Shown: piece by piece, positions 62,855-64,000 of the stretch
How the letters are laid out: the number at the start of each line of letters is the position of its first letter
Numbering within the stretch: the stretch's first letter is position 1
Assembly: GCF_051401765.1 (NCBI RefSeq)
Contig: NW_027480440.1
Location: forward strand, 1,426,001-1,490,000
DNA from: Calliopsis andreniformis
Lineage: Eukaryota > Arthropoda > Insecta > Hymenoptera > Andrenidae
DNA length: 64,000 bases
Reading direction: 5' to 3'
The notes under the pieces: model-generated
Database searches by the model: none
What the model saw: only the letters and a program-made list of their open reading frames with translations
Told to the model about the DNA's origin: nothing
Position numbers and translations under genes: made by a program

Positions 62855-63744
62855 ATCCTCAATCCTCAATCATCAATCCTCAATCTTCAACACTCAACCC
62901 TCAATCCTCAATCCTCAATCTTCAATCCGCAATCCTAAATCCTCGATTCTCAATCCTCAATCCTCAATCATCAATCCTCAATCTTCAACACACAATCCTC
63001 AATCCCCAATCCTCAATCCTTAATCCTCAATCATCAATCCTCAATCTTCAATGCTCAAACCTCAATCCTCAATCCTCAATCCTCAATACTCAACCATCAA
63101 TCCTCAATTCTCAATACTCAATAGCATATCCTGAACTCTCAGTATTCAATACTTAAACCTCAATCCTCAACCCTCAGCCCTCATCCTCCGTCCTCAATCC
63201 TCAATCTTCAAACCTCAATCTTCAATCCTCAATACTCAATCTTCTATCATCAGTCCTCAACCCTCAATCCTCAATCCACAATCCTCAGTCATGAATACTC
63301 AATCTTCAATACTCAATCCTCAATCCTCGATCCTCAATATTCAATACACAACCCTCAAACATCAATCCTCAATACTCAATCGTCAGTCTTCAATCCTCAA
63401 TACTCAATCTTCAATGCTCAATCCTAAATCCTCGATTCTCAATCCTCAATCCTCAATCATCAATCCTCAATCCTCAACACACAATCCTCAATCCCCAATC
63501 CTCAATCCTCAACCCTCAATCATCAATCCTCAATATTCAATGCTCAATCCTCAATCCTCAATCTTCAATCATCAATACTCAACCTTCAATGCTCAATGCT
63601 CAATCCTCAATCCTCAATCCTCAATCCTCAATCCTCAATATTCAATACACAACCCTCAAACATCAATCCTCAATACTCAATCGTCAGTCTTCAATCCTCA
63701 ATACTCAATCTTCAATCCTCAATCCTCAATCCTCAATCCTCAAT
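62855..63744 (+). repeat. 3115-bp-spaced duplication, copy 2, and extra block N
   Basis: 62855-63595 repeats 59740-60480. A further block N start follows near 63640. ATG variants occur at 63291 and 63596 and give overlapping open frames with no gene support. Confidence 0.86.
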
Positions 63745-64000
63745 CCTCAATCCTCAATCATCAATCCTCAATCTTCAACACTCAATCCTCAATCCTCAAT
63801 CCTCAATCTTCAATCCGCAATCCTAAATCCTCGATTCTCAATCCTCAATCCTCAATCATCAATCCTCAATCTTCAACACACAATCCTCAATCCCCAATCC
63901 TCAATCCTTAATCCTCAATCATCAATCCTCAATCTTCAATGCTCAATCCTCAATCCTCAATCCTCAATCCTCAATCCTCTACCCTCAGCCCTCATCCTCA
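63745..64000 (+). repeat. 887-bp-spaced repeat of 62858-63083, running off the window
   Basis: TAAATCC at 63823 is 887 bp after 62936, and the match runs for about 225 bp to near 63970. The last 30 bases turn to a CTCTACCCTCAGCCC order seen elsewhere, so the array continues past the window edge. Confidence 0.82.

Larger units (their letters stand above)
1..64000 (+). repeat. Heptanucleotide satellite array (TCCTCAA)n, whole window
   Basis: The entire window is a tandem array of a 7-bp monomer, TCCTCAA on + and TTGAGGA on -. Pure runs of several monomers are frequent. Elsewhere most monomers carry one substitution, and variants are seen at all seven positions. Length is strongly conserved at 7 bp; a few 6-bp monomers (for example the TCCTCA step inside CCCTCATCCTCAA) shift the phase. 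Orientation never inverts, and G is rare on + and comes only from variant monomers. No non-repeat sequence, gene or mobile element interrupts it, and both window ends lie inside it. A eukaryotic satellite or heterochromatin block is the likeliest setting, but this is inference because no taxonomic marker is present. Confidence 0.97.

Noticed and set aside
1..64000. CRISPR array
   Set aside because: Repeats are 7 bp and contiguous, with no unique spacers, no 23-47-bp direct repeats and no cas genes.
1..64000. Coding sequence on the - strand
   Set aside because: The consensus gives TGA once every 21 bp in each - frame. No long - frame was found.

Overview
The window contains no gene that I can support. 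All 64 kb is one uninterrupted, degenerate tandem array of a 7-bp monomer, TCCTCAA on the + strand (TTGAGGA on the - strand). The orientation is the same from base 1 to base 64000, and both edges of the window lie inside the array. Nearly every stretch can be cut into heptamers that match TCCTCAA or differ from it by one substitution. The commonest variants are TACTCAA, TCTTCAA, TCATCAA, TCCTCAG, CCCTCAA, TCCCCAA and TCCACAA. The + strand is very poor in G, so the strands are strongly asymmetric. I see no rRNA, tRNA, CRISPR array, insertion sequence, transposase, LTR or normal bacterial intergenic sequence. A satellite this long with nested higher-order repeats best fits a constitutive-heterochromatin, pericentromeric or subtelomeric block of a eukaryotic chromosome. 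That is inference: no gene identifies the taxon, and heptanucleotide repeats also occur in bacteria, usually as much shorter tracts.

The many open frames on the + strand are a property of the repeat. Because 7 and 3 share no factor, three monomers (21 bp) make seven codons, and all three + frames give the same peptide period, S-S-I-L-N-P-Q, with no stop. Every - frame gets a TGA once per 21 bp. ORFs therefore appear only on +, overlap each other with near-identical products, begin wherever a point mutation makes ATG, and end at chance stops. I annotate no CDS.

Above the heptamer lies a second level: long segments, recognisable by shared patterns of variant monomers, duplicated as blocks of about 0.2 to 4.5 kb. 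By eye the layout is as follows. 0-10 kb holds older, more diverged duplications (1-620 with 2536-3155; 7060-7945 with 8716-9566). 10-24 kb is a mosaic of repeats spaced 412, about 2.08 kb, 2.99 kb, 3.19 kb, 2115 bp and about 9.07 kb apart. 24.67-32.97 kb holds three head-to-tail copies of a 3258-bp unit, the middle one shortened to 1778 bp. 33.4-39.75 kb holds two copies of a 3166-bp unit. 39.7-44.1 kb re-uses segments from 20-23 kb and 32-35 kb. 44-59.7 kb is a modular array in which a ~1.2-kb module (Q) alternates with modules D, E and F at spacings of 2810, 4113, 2454 and 4478 bp. 59.7-64 kb holds further copies (spacing 3115 bp) and one segment shared with 17.64-18.01 kb.

The notable biology is how the array evolves: repeated unequal exchange or replication-based duplication at several nested scales, with private indels that give the order of events. 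Boundaries were read by eye and carry an error of about 10 to 40 bp. Copy identities were not computed.
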